Below are positions 14,346 through 22,041 of a stretch of 39,426 nucleotides of DNA, one piece after another; within the stretch, counting starts at the first letter, position 1; every line of letters begins with the position of its first letter. Position numbers and translations under genes: made by a program. The notes under the pieces are model-generated. The model was not told the DNA's origin, did not search any database, and saw nothing but the letters and a program-made list of their open reading frames with translations. The stretch spans positions 1 through 39,426 of the forward strand of contig JAGWNX010000028.1 in the NCBI GenBank assembly GCA_028872955.1, given 5' to 3'. The DNA comes from Acidobacteriota bacterium (GTDB taxonomy: Bacteria; Acidobacteriota; Terriglobia; Terriglobales; Acidobacteriaceae).

Positions 14346-17180
14346 CTACTGCGCGCGATGCAGTTGCGGGTTGCGGCCGATGCTCAGCAGGTTTGCCATC
14401 AGGCGGAAGCTGCCCGGCACCCCTTCGGGCATCTCGCGGAAGAAGGCGAAGGCCGTGTAGACGTAGACGCCCTTGCCGTAGTGGGTGTAGACGAGTCCAC
14501 CACGCTGCGGATCTTCGCCGGTATCGTGCATCTCCAGCGGAGCCCGGTAGCCGGAGTCCCAGGAGCGCAGAAAGCCGTGCCCGCGCTCCTCCACCCAGTT
14601 CTTGAAGTCATCGAGATTGATCCGGTTGGGCCAGTTCAGGATTGCGTCGTCGCGGTCTACGATGCTGCACTCTCCGTGCTCCTCCACCACGCGCTCGGGA
14701 TCGGAGGAGAGGCTAAGCGGAAGCGGCCCGTAGTTGTGGTCGAACTCGCCGGTCTGGTACTGCACCACGACGGTGCCGCCGTTCCTGACAAACTCCAGCA
14801 GGCGGCTGTTGGCGGTGCGCAGCTCCGGCCGCGCGGCGTAGGCACGAATGCCCAGTACGATGACGTCGTAGCGGGCCAGGTCTCCGCTGGTCAGGTCCTC
14901 TGCACTGAGAAACGCGGGATGCACGCCGAGGTTGGCCAGCGAGGCTGCCACGTCGTCGCCTGTGCCTGCGACGTAGCCCACGCGCAGCCCGGGCGCAACG
15001 GCGACATCCACACCGCTGGTGCGGTAGGCGGCGGGCTGGTAGTAGGGATACGGGCGCAGCGGCACATAGCCGGTCATGCTGTAGCCCTCAGCGTACTGGT
15101 GGCCCTGGTACGTGGCCGCAGCGGTAATGGTGTACGGCTGGGCGCGAACGTCGTGCGGGGTCACATCGAAGCTCACACTCTGCTCGTCGCCACTGTGTTG
15201 CAGGTGGAAGGCGGCCTGTGCGGGAGAGCTTGTCCAGCCCTGCGGCAGCGTAAGCGCAACACTGCCGGCGGCGCTGGCGTTGATGCTGCTGTGCACCTTC
15301 ACGTCCAGATGCAGGGTGCGGCTCTCCAGTGGCACTATGCCGGCGCTTGGCGCAATGGTGACCGAGATGGGTGGCACTACCAGCAACGGCTCTAGCACAG
15401 GCCCGGGCCCGGTGTAGCGGTGCACCGTTTGCACCGTGCCCACGGTCTCAATTGACTCGCCGGCGTAGACGAAGCGGACGGTTGCTGCCAGCGGATAGGG
15501 CGCCAGCGGCTCGCCCAGTGACGCAGGTTGCTGGATGTCGTAGTACGACTGCTCCAGGTTGGGCCGAGAGAAGTACGGCTTGGTGATGGCAGCATCCGCA
15601 GGCGCGGTCACATTCCACTCCATCTCGCGAGCGTCTCCGGCGCGCAGCTCGCCGGTAGCTTCGTGCTCTGCGGCAAAGCTCCAGGCCTTGCCGTCTGCGG
15701 CCTGCAGTGTGAGCGCAGCCACGGTGACGTTGAGCTTGCCTTGATTGGCCAGATGCGCGGCCACGCGGAAGCTCTCGCCCGGTGTCACGCTCTGCGCTGT
15801 GGGTACGCCGAGCGCGTCGCCAAAGGGCCCGCCGCCACCGCTGCCGCTGCGCAGGCTGGCGACTACGCTGAGTCCCAGCGCCTGCCCCAGTGCCGTGTTG
15901 AACTGTTGTTGCTTGGTCAGCAGCTCGTGCTGCAGGCTGTAGCGGGCGTCGGCCTGGAAGCTGGTGGCGTCGGCGGCTGCCAGCCGCTGCAGCAGCGCGC
16001 GGGTCTGGTGCAGGCCGCGGGCCAGGGCGGGCGCACAGCGCTCGGGTGCGTTTGCATCAAAAGCGGCAGTAGCGTCGTCGATATCCGCAGTCAGAGCGGT
16101 CAGTTGTTGCTGCCATGCGCGGCGCTGCGCCACGGGCACGTACTCTGCCAGGCTGGTCAGCGATGTGTCGATGCCATCGAAGAAGCTGGCTTCGTGCTGG
16201 GGCATCACCGACGATGTGCGTGTGGCGTACAGGTGGTAGGGCGCGTTATAGGGCTGTGCTAGCGGTGCGCCCACGCCGCCGTTCTGCGACTTCTGTTCCC
16301 CCAGGCCCATCCGTGCCAGGGCGAGATACGAGCTGCCGAGCAGCGGGTCAAAGGTGCCCTCCGGTACGGTGACGGTGGTCGGCGGAACGCCCTCGATCCA
16401 GGTGCCGTTGGTGTAGTTGCGGAAGCGCACAGGCTCCCAGTGGCCGGTTGCGTAGTCGTAGATGCCTTTCTCTCCGGTGCGCGCAAACGGAACGCGAGCG
16501 TAGACCTTCAGCGGAGTCCAGGGGCGCAGGCCGGCTGCGATCTGGTCGGGAAAGACGTTGGGATCGCCAGCCGCGTTGTAGGCCTCCTGGGCCATCTCGC
16601 CGGAGACCTGGTGCTGGCCGTGGCCGTCGGAGACATTGCCCGCGAAGGACGCCGTGAGCACCAGCGGCCGCTGCAGTCGCACGGCGCGCACGACGTCGTA
16701 GAGCACGCGGTCGTGGTCCCAGGTGCGCATGGCCTCGTCGATTGTCTTGGAGAAACCAAAGTCGGCGACCCGCGTGAAGTACTGGCGCACACCGTAGTAG
16801 CGATCTGCAGCGAGCAGTTCCTGGGTGCGGACCTCGCCCAGCTGATCCCAGAAGTCAGGAGACATGGCATTCTGTCCGCCTTCACCGCGGTTGAGCGTCA
16901 GCAAAGAGGTATCCACGCCCAGACCGCGACTCTCATAGGCCAGCATGCCGCCGTCTTCGTCGTCAGGGTGCGCGACGATCATCATCAGGCTGGCGCGGGT
17001 GTGCAGCTTCTTCAGGCTCTGCCACAGTCCTGCGCTGCCGCGATCCACCTGCAGCGGCGTGGCCTCGGCCTGCTGGGCCGACTGCTGGGCTGCGGCGGGG
17101 TAGAGGCTTCCGGTGCCGCTGCCAGCCCACAGCAGCAGCATGGCCGCACCCAGACGGCTTAGGTTTCTGGTTCTCTGCAT
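14346..17180 (-). CDS. Large exported PIG-L (LmbE-like) deacetylase with Ig-like and GATase-like C-terminal parts
   Basis: A 944-residue protein with a signal peptide (about 1-31, ending near YPAAAQQ). The PIG-L/LmbE zinc deacetylase domain covers about 60-310: the metal motif AHPDDEDGG begins near residue 69 and the second His motif is DGHGQHQVSG. These enzymes remove N-acetyl groups from sugars or related compounds. Beta-sandwich segments resembling NEW3-type domains follow, and the last about 220 residues contain VGYVAGTGDDVAASLANLG and YDVIVLGIRAYAA..., a class I glutamine amidotransferase-like Rossmann fold without an obvious catalytic Cys. The start ATG 17180 has AGGAGT upstream at good spacing; ATG 17225 has no such site. 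It is divergent from the APC permease. The exported location suggests it deacetylates extracellular or envelope amino sugars. Confidence 0.88.
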   Translation of the reverse strand: MQRTRNLSRLGAAMLLLWAGSGTGSLYPAAAQQSAQQAEATPLQVDRGSAGLWQSLKKLHTRASLMMIVAHPDDEDGGMLAYESRGLGVDTSLLTLNRGEGGQNAMSPDFWDQLGEVRTQELLAADRYYGVRQYFTRVADFGFSKTIDEAMRTWDHDRVLYDVVRAVRLQRPLVLTASFAGNVSDGHGQHQVSGEMAQEAYNAAGDPNVFPDQIAAGLRPWTPLKVYARVPFARTGEKGIYDYATGHWEPVRFRNYTNGTWIEGVPPTTVTVPEGTFDPLLGSSYLALARMGLGEQKSQNGGVGAPLAQPYNAPYHLYATRTSSVMPQHEASFFDGIDTSLTSLAEYVPVAQRRAWQQQLTALTADIDDATAAFDANAPERCAPALARGLHQTRALLQRLAAADATSFQADARYSLQHELLTKQQQFNTALGQALGLSVVASLRSGSGGGGPFGDALGVPTAQSVTPGESFRVAAHLANQGKLNVTVAALTLQAADGKAWSFAAEHEATGELRAGDAREMEWNVTAPADAAITKPYFSRPNLEQSYYDIQQPASLGEPLAPYPLAATVRFVYAGESIETVGTVQTVHRYTGPGPVLEPLLVVPPISVTIAPSAGIVPLESRTLHLDVKVHSSINASAAGSVALTLPQGWTSSPAQAAFHLQHSGDEQSVSFDVTPHDVRAQPYTITAAATYQGHQYAEGYSMTGYVPLRPYPYYQPAAYRTSGVDVAVAPGLRVGYVAGTGDDVAASLANLGVHPAFLSAEDLTSGDLARYDVIVLGIRAYAARPELRTANSRLLEFVRNGGTVVVQYQTGEFDHNYGPLPLSLSSDPERVVEEHGECSIVDRDDAILNWPNRINLDDFKNWVEERGHGFLRSWDSGYRAPLEMHDTGEDPQRGGLVYTHYGKGVYVYTAFAFFREMPEGVPGSFRLMANLLSIGRNPQLHRAQ

Positions 17181-17202
17181 CGTCACTCCTGGTGTATGAA
17201 TC

Positions 17203-17216
17203 TTATGGAAACATAA
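17203..17216. promoter_or_regulatory. Small palindrome between the deacetylase and permease genes
   Basis: TTATG-GAAA-CATAA is a perfect 5-bp inverted repeat within an AT-rich patch in a GC-rich context. It lies 23 bp before the deacetylase start and may be an operator or part of its promoter. No clear sigma-70 promoter could be set. Confidence 0.22.
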
Positions 17217-17284
17217 TCGCTTCAAGATAGGGAACGCATTGCGGACAGCCTGGGTGGCTCAGGGCTGCGGCGCGCACACCACCC

Positions 17285-18721
17285 ATGCGTGATGAGATGC
17301 AGCAAACCGAAGCCGCGAATCGCCCCCATCTGGAGCGTGGCCTGACTGCGTCGGCGGCCATGGCGCTCAACATTATCGACATGGTGGGCGTGGGGCCGTT
17401 TGTGACGCTGCCCCTGATTGTGGCTGCCATGGGCGGCCCGCAGGCCATGCTGGGCTGGGTGCTGGGGGCGATGCTCTCCATGTGCGACGGCATGGTGTGG
17501 AGCGAACTGGGCACAGCGTACCCGCAGGCGGGTGGTTCGTATGCGTACCTGCGGCACGTCTACGGTCCGCGCCTGGGCCGGCGGCTGTCGTTTCTCTATG
17601 CCTGGCAGCTCTTGTTCAGCGCGCCGCTCTCCATTGCCTCCGGTTGCCTGGGCTGTGCGCAGTATCTGGCCTACTTTGCGCCGCGGCTGTTGCAGCCCGT
17701 CGTTGCGACGAAGGCTCTGGGAGTGCCGGTGGTGCTCAGCGGCGAGTCGCTGCTGGCCATGCTGCTGTGCGTGCTGGCCGTAGCGATTCTTTACAGGCGC
17801 ATCCAATCCCTGGATAAGCTGCTGCGGGGGCTGGGCCTGGCTGTGCTGGGTGCCCTCCTGTGGATCATCGTTACCGGATTCACACACTTTCATCCGCAGT
17901 TGGCCTTCAGCTTTCCTGCCGGAGCCTTTCGCCTGCAACCGACGTTCTTCTCCGGGTTGGCCTCTGGCATGTTGCTCTCGGTGTACGACTACTGGGGCTA
18001 CTACAACGTCTGCTTTCTGGGGGCGGAGGTCAAACATCCGCGAACGACGATTCCGCGTGCCGTGCTCGGCTCCATCGCCATCGTGGGCCTGCTCTATCTG
18101 CTCATGAGCATCAGCGTGCTGGGCGTGTTGCCTTGGCAGTCGCTGGCCTCCAGCTCAGCGGCGGCACGCAGTTACGTGATGGCGGCGATGATGCAGCAGG
18201 TCTACGGAGGACGGGCTGCAGCGGTCATGGTGGTTCTGGTGGCGCTGGCGGCCTCCGCCTCCGTGCTGGCCCTGCTGCTCGGCTACTCGCGCATTCCGTA
18301 CGCGGCGGCCAGCGATGACAACTTTCCCCGGGTGTTTGCGCGCCTGCATCCGCGCCACCACATGCCGCATGTGGCCCTGCTGACCCTGGCAGGCATGACG
18401 CTGGTGTGCTGCCTGTTTCGCCTGCAGCAGGTCATCACCACGCTGGTCGTGGTGCGCATCCTGTTCCAGTTTCTGCTGCAGGGTGTTGCCGTATTGCTGC
18501 CGCAGCACCGACGTGCACGTCGCACCCAGTCGTTTCGGATGCCGCTGTATCCGTTGCCTGCGCTGTTGGCGCTGGGCGGCTTTGTCTTCATCCTGCTGCA
18601 TCGCCCACATATTCTGCGCGAGCTGCAGATCGCCGGGGTCATCCTGCTGGCGGGTCTGCTGGTGGATGGCTTGCGGCCGCGGTCTGCGCCGGGAGCGCGC
18701 GCGGATCGCACCCCGCATTGA
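17285..18721 (+). CDS. APC-superfamily amino acid/polyamine permease
   Basis: A 478-residue inner-membrane protein with about 12 hydrophobic segments. The first one has the family marks MALNIIDMVGVGPFVTLPL and the next AYPQAGGSYAYLRHVYG, both characteristic of APC transporters. YDYWGYYNVCFLGAEVKHPRTTIPRA in the middle (two pieces: YDYWGYYNVCFLG, AEVKHPRTTIPRA) is the conserved segment before TM7. Length is normal. The start may be ATG 17285 or ATG 17297; neither has a good Shine-Dalgarno. It probably takes up amino acids or peptide-derived amines by ion coupling or exchange. It is divergent from the deacetylase, and the TPR gene follows after 80 bp on the same strand. Confidence 0.9.
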   Translation: MRDEMQQTEAANRPHLERGLTASAAMALNIIDMVGVGPFVTLPLIVAAMGGPQAMLGWVLGAMLSMCDGMVWSELGTAYPQAGGSYAYLRHVYGPRLGRRLSFLYAWQLLFSAPLSIASGCLGCAQYLAYFAPRLLQPVVATKALGVPVVLSGESLLAMLLCVLAVAILYRRIQSLDKLLRGLGLAVLGALLWIIVTGFTHFHPQLAFSFPAGAFRLQPTFFSGLASGMLLSVYDYWGYYNVCFLGAEVKHPRTTIPRAVLGSIAIVGLLYLLMSISVLGVLPWQSLASSSAAARSYVMAAMMQQVYGGRAAAVMVVLVALAASASVLALLLGYSRIPYAAASDDNFPRVFARLHPRHHMPHVALLTLAGMTLVCCLFRLQQVITTLVVVRILFQFLLQGVAVLLPQHRRARRTQSFRMPLYPLPALLALGGFVFILLHRPHILRELQIAGVILLAGLLVDGLRPRSAPGARADRTPH

Positions 18722-18801
18722 CAAGGTACTGTGGCGGTAGCGCAACATAGAAGACACCGGTGCCTCGCCTGCCGGCTCTACGAACCTCAACTCTCCGCAG
18801 G

Positions 18802-20205
18802 ATGCCTTTGCCTAAACTCTCACCGTTCGGTTTGCCGTTGTTGCCCGCTTGCGCCGGCGCGTTGCTTGGCCTTGTGTGGCTGCCTGCCGTGGCGCATGCA
18901 CAAGCCGGGCAGGTACTGCAGGGTACGGTGCACAACACCAGCGGCCAGCCCGTGGGGCACGCGGTGGTGCATCTGCGGCAGCCTGCGACGCACACAGATC
19001 TGACCCAGACGACCGGCTCTGACGGTCACTTTCGCTTCGTCGTGGCAACCCAGGGTGCGTTCGAGCTGGAGGCAGCCACGGATGGCGCCGCCCCGGTCCG
19101 CAAGTCGCTCAGCCTTGCGGGCCAGCCAACATCGCAACCGGTGGACCTGGTGCTGGATACCGCGGCGCAGGGATTTCAGTTCGCTGACCAGCCGGAGTTC
19201 ACCGTTGCAGGCGTGACGGACTGGACTGCGGTGGGTGGCCATGGGTCAGACGCCACACTGCGCACCAGCGAGTCGTTGGCGCAGCAGACGGCCACCCTGC
19301 TGAGCGCTCCAGGCACGGCACGGCCCCCGGTGCCGGACGAGGCTGCGGCGCGCCGATCCATGGCTGCGTTGCTGGCGCAGCACACCGCCGATGGCTACCG
19401 CGGTGCGGGCGACCTGGCCGAGCAACTGGGCGATCCGCTGGCCGCCGTGCATAGCTACCAGCAGGCAGTACAACTGGCGCCCACGGAGCAGAATCAACTG
19501 GCGCTTGGGTCGGAGCTGCTGGTGCATCGCGCCATCTGGCAGGCGATCGAGGTGCTGCAGACAGCCGTAGCGGCGCATCCGCAATCTGCCCAGCTACAGA
19601 CCGCGCTGGGCGCTGCGCTGTTTGCCGGTGCGCGCTACCAGGCGGCGGCAGACCACTTGTGCCGTGCTACCGATCTGGACCCTGCGGGCAGCACCGCGTA
19701 TGACTTTCTTGGTCGCATGCAGGTCGCCACGCCCGATCCGTTGGCGTGCGTGGAGCCGCGACTGGCCCACTACGCAGCGACGCACCCTGACAGCTCAAAT
19801 GCCAACTACCTGTACGCTATGGCACTGCTGAAGAAGCAGGAGAAGCATCCGGACCCGGCCGTGCTGGCACAGGCGGAGGCACTGCTGCAGCGCGCCGTTG
19901 CGCAAAGCTCTGCCTGCGGCGAGGGCTATCTGCAACTCGGCATCCTGGCTGCGGCAAAGCGCGACTACGCTACAGCGATCCACGACTACCAGAGTGCCCT
20001 GGCCGCCCGGCCCGACCTGTACGAGGCTCACTATCGCCTGGCCGTGGCGTATGACCGCACCGGCCAGCACGACCAGGCACGGCAGGAGTTCGCATTGCAC
20101 GACGCCATCAAGCAGCAACAGACTGAGGCGACGGAGAAACAACGGCGCGAGGTCAAGCAGTTTCTGGTGGATGACCAGGCCGCACCCTCGCAGCAGCCGC
20201 ACTAA
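18802..20205 (+). CDS. Exported TPR protein with carboxypeptidase-regulatory-like N-terminal domain
   Basis: A 467-residue protein (counted from ATG 18802; a GTG at 18760 is less likely because it would lengthen the signal peptide). A signal peptide spans about 1-34, ending in AVAHAQA. Residues 38-105 (VLQGTVHNTSGQPVGHAVV to LAGQ) look like the CarboxypepD_reg fold. The remainder has several tetratricopeptide repeats, clearest in YLQLGILAAAKRDYATAIHDY and YEAHYRLAVAYDRTGQHDQA. A paralogue lies at 32587-34008: both share GSELL.HR followed by AI-V and end in a charged helix with EV.QF. Probably periplasmic or outer-membrane associated. It converges on the CRTAC1 gene with a 21-bp gap. Confidence 0.85.
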   Translation: MPLPKLSPFGLPLLPACAGALLGLVWLPAVAHAQAGQVLQGTVHNTSGQPVGHAVVHLRQPATHTDLTQTTGSDGHFRFVVATQGAFELEAATDGAAPVRKSLSLAGQPTSQPVDLVLDTAAQGFQFADQPEFTVAGVTDWTAVGGHGSDATLRTSESLAQQTATLLSAPGTARPPVPDEAAARRSMAALLAQHTADGYRGAGDLAEQLGDPLAAVHSYQQAVQLAPTEQNQLALGSELLVHRAIWQAIEVLQTAVAAHPQSAQLQTALGAALFAGARYQAAADHLCRATDLDPAGSTAYDFLGRMQVATPDPLACVEPRLAHYAATHPDSSNANYLYAMALLKKQEKHPDPAVLAQAEALLQRAVAQSSACGEGYLQLGILAAAKRDYATAIHDYQSALAARPDLYEAHYRLAVAYDRTGQHDQARQEFALHDAIKQQQTEATEKQRREVKQFLVDDQAAPSQQPH

Positions 20206-20226
20206 TGGCAGCCGCGCCTGCCGACC

Positions 20227-22008
20227 TCAGGTCTTTTTGTATTTGTAACTGCCGACGATTCCTTTGCCTTCGCGGATCGTCAGAATCTGGTTGGCCTCGA
20301 CGTTCTCAAAGCGTTCCAGCTTCTGCGTCGTCGGCCACTTCACCTCGATGGCATCGACCTTCTTCGCCATGCCCAGGCCAAAGTGCAGGCGAAGATCGCT
20401 CTGCGACATGACGCTGGTGCCGCTGTTCACTTCGTCCATTTGAATATGCTTGCCCAGGATGACCCGAACGCGCGCGCCGATGGCCGTGCGGTTGCACTGC
20501 GTGCCCTGTAGCTTGATCTTGATCCAGTTCTGCTGGTTGCCGCCCTGGTTGCGTAACAGCGAGGGCAGGTCGTTCAGGTTGAGCACCAACGCGTCCATGC
20601 AGCCGTTGTTCAGGTAGTCGCCAAAGGCCGCACCACGGCTGGAGAAGCGCTCCGCAATGCCCGGGCCCATCTGGGCCGATACGTCCTTGAAGGTGCCGTC
20701 GCCGTTGTTGTGATACACCAGTCGTGGATTCTTGAACTGCTCGCCGAAGTGGTACCGATCCACCTCCGGGTACACGTGTCCGTTGATCTGCATCAGGTCG
20801 GGCCAGCCGTCGTTGTCATAGTCCAGAAACCCGCAGCCCCACGCCACGTAGCGATTATTGACTCCGATGCCGGAGGGAAACGTGACGTCGGTGAAGGTGC
20901 CGTCGCCGTTATTGTGGTAGAGGTTGCAGGTGTCATCCACAAAGTTGGTCTTGAAGATGTCGAACCAGCCGTCGCAGTCGTAGTCTGCCACGGCCACGCC
21001 CATGCCCGCCTGCTCGTGGCCGTCGTCGTTGTAGGCGCAGCCCGCCTCGACGGCAATGTCGGTGAAGGTGCCGTCGTGGTTGTTCTTGAACAGGATGCTG
21101 GGTTGCGAGTCTACCGCGACGTAGATGTCTGGCCAGCCATCGTTGTCAAAGTCGTAGGAGACTGACGTGATGGAGTACCGCGGGCCCGGCTTGAGGATAC
21201 CTGCTTTGGCGGAGACATCGGTGAAGGTGCCGTCGCCGTTGTTGTGGTACAGCAGGTTGGTGTCGCCGGGCAGGCCGCGTGGCCCACACATGATGGGCAC
21301 GCCCTTCCACTGACAGAAGTTGGTCTGGCTCTCCGACGGTATCTTGTCGACGTCGATCTTAATGTAGTTGCACACAAACAGATCGAGGTGGCCATCGCGG
21401 TCGTAGTCCAGAAAGCTGCAGCCGGCACCCCAGCGGCCCTTGGCCTGCAGCAGGCCAGCCTTGGCGGTCACATCGGTAAAGGTGCCGTTGCCGTTGTTGT
21501 GCAGCAGCCGATTCTGGCCGAGGAAGCAGCAGAACAGATCGTCCCAGCCATCGTTGTCGTAGTCGCCCACACACACACCGGTCTGCCAGCCGACCAGGCC
21601 CAGGCCAGAGCCCGCCGTAACATCGGTGAACGTGCCATCGCGATTGTTGCGGAACAGGTGCGAGGTCGGAGCCTTGCCCGCCGGCCAGTCCGCGTCCAGG
21701 CGACTGCCGTTGGTCAGGTAGATGTCGAGCCAGCCATCGTTGTCGTAGTCAAAGAAGGCGATGCCGCTGCCCTTGGTCTCGATGATGGAGCGCTTGTGCT
21801 GCACGCCGCCCCACACGTTCTCCACGTTCAGACCGGCTTGCTGAGCCACGTCGATAAACTGCACGCCGCCAGTGGACTCCGGCGTGGTTGCGGCCTCAAC
21901 CACCAGGCTATTCTTCCATCGCCACAGGGGTGTGGCCAGTGACTCGGTCAACGCCGCGCCAAGCGTAATCAGCGTCGAGCCGAGAAATCTCCGTCGGGGC
22001 AGGTGCAT
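20227..22008 (-). CDS. CRTAC1-type FG-GAP/ASPIC-UnbV protein
   Basis: A 593-residue exported protein. A Tat-type leader (PRRRFLGSTLITLGAALTES) starts the protein. About residues 65-470 hold repeated calcium-binding-like FG-GAP/VCBS units; the DxDxDG type loop is seen many times (DYDNDGWLD, DYDNDGWDD, DYDRDGHLD, DFDNDGWPD, DYDCDGWFD), each followed by NNGDGTFTDV-like blades, so a beta-propeller is expected. The C-terminal part (about 500-575) with AIGARVRV, NSGTSVMSQ and LHFGLG is the ASPIC/UnbV domain. Such proteins are common in Acidobacteria and Planctomycetes and are thought to bind ligands or proteins at the cell surface; no enzyme activity is known. Last gene of a three-gene leftward operon; start ATG 22008 has GAGG 5 nt upstream. 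Confidence 0.93.
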   Translation of the reverse strand: MHLPRRRFLGSTLITLGAALTESLATPLWRWKNSLVVEAATTPESTGGVQFIDVAQQAGLNVENVWGGVQHKRSIIETKGSGIAFFDYDNDGWLDIYLTNGSRLDADWPAGKAPTSHLFRNNRDGTFTDVTAGSGLGLVGWQTGVCVGDYDNDGWDDLFCCFLGQNRLLHNNGNGTFTDVTAKAGLLQAKGRWGAGCSFLDYDRDGHLDLFVCNYIKIDVDKIPSESQTNFCQWKGVPIMCGPRGLPGDTNLLYHNNGDGTFTDVSAKAGILKPGPRYSITSVSYDFDNDGWPDIYVAVDSQPSILFKNNHDGTFTDIAVEAGCAYNDDGHEQAGMGVAVADYDCDGWFDIFKTNFVDDTCNLYHNNGDGTFTDVTFPSGIGVNNRYVAWGCGFLDYDNDGWPDLMQINGHVYPEVDRYHFGEQFKNPRLVYHNNGDGTFKDVSAQMGPGIAERFSSRGAAFGDYLNNGCMDALVLNLNDLPSLLRNQGGNQQNWIKIKLQGTQCNRTAIGARVRVILGKHIQMDEVNSGTSVMSQSDLRLHFGLGMAKKVDAIEVKWPTTQKLERFENVEANQILTIREGKGIVGSYKYKKT

Positions 22009-22041
22009 CGGAACCTCAGTGAGTGCGCAGGCACTGCAGTA

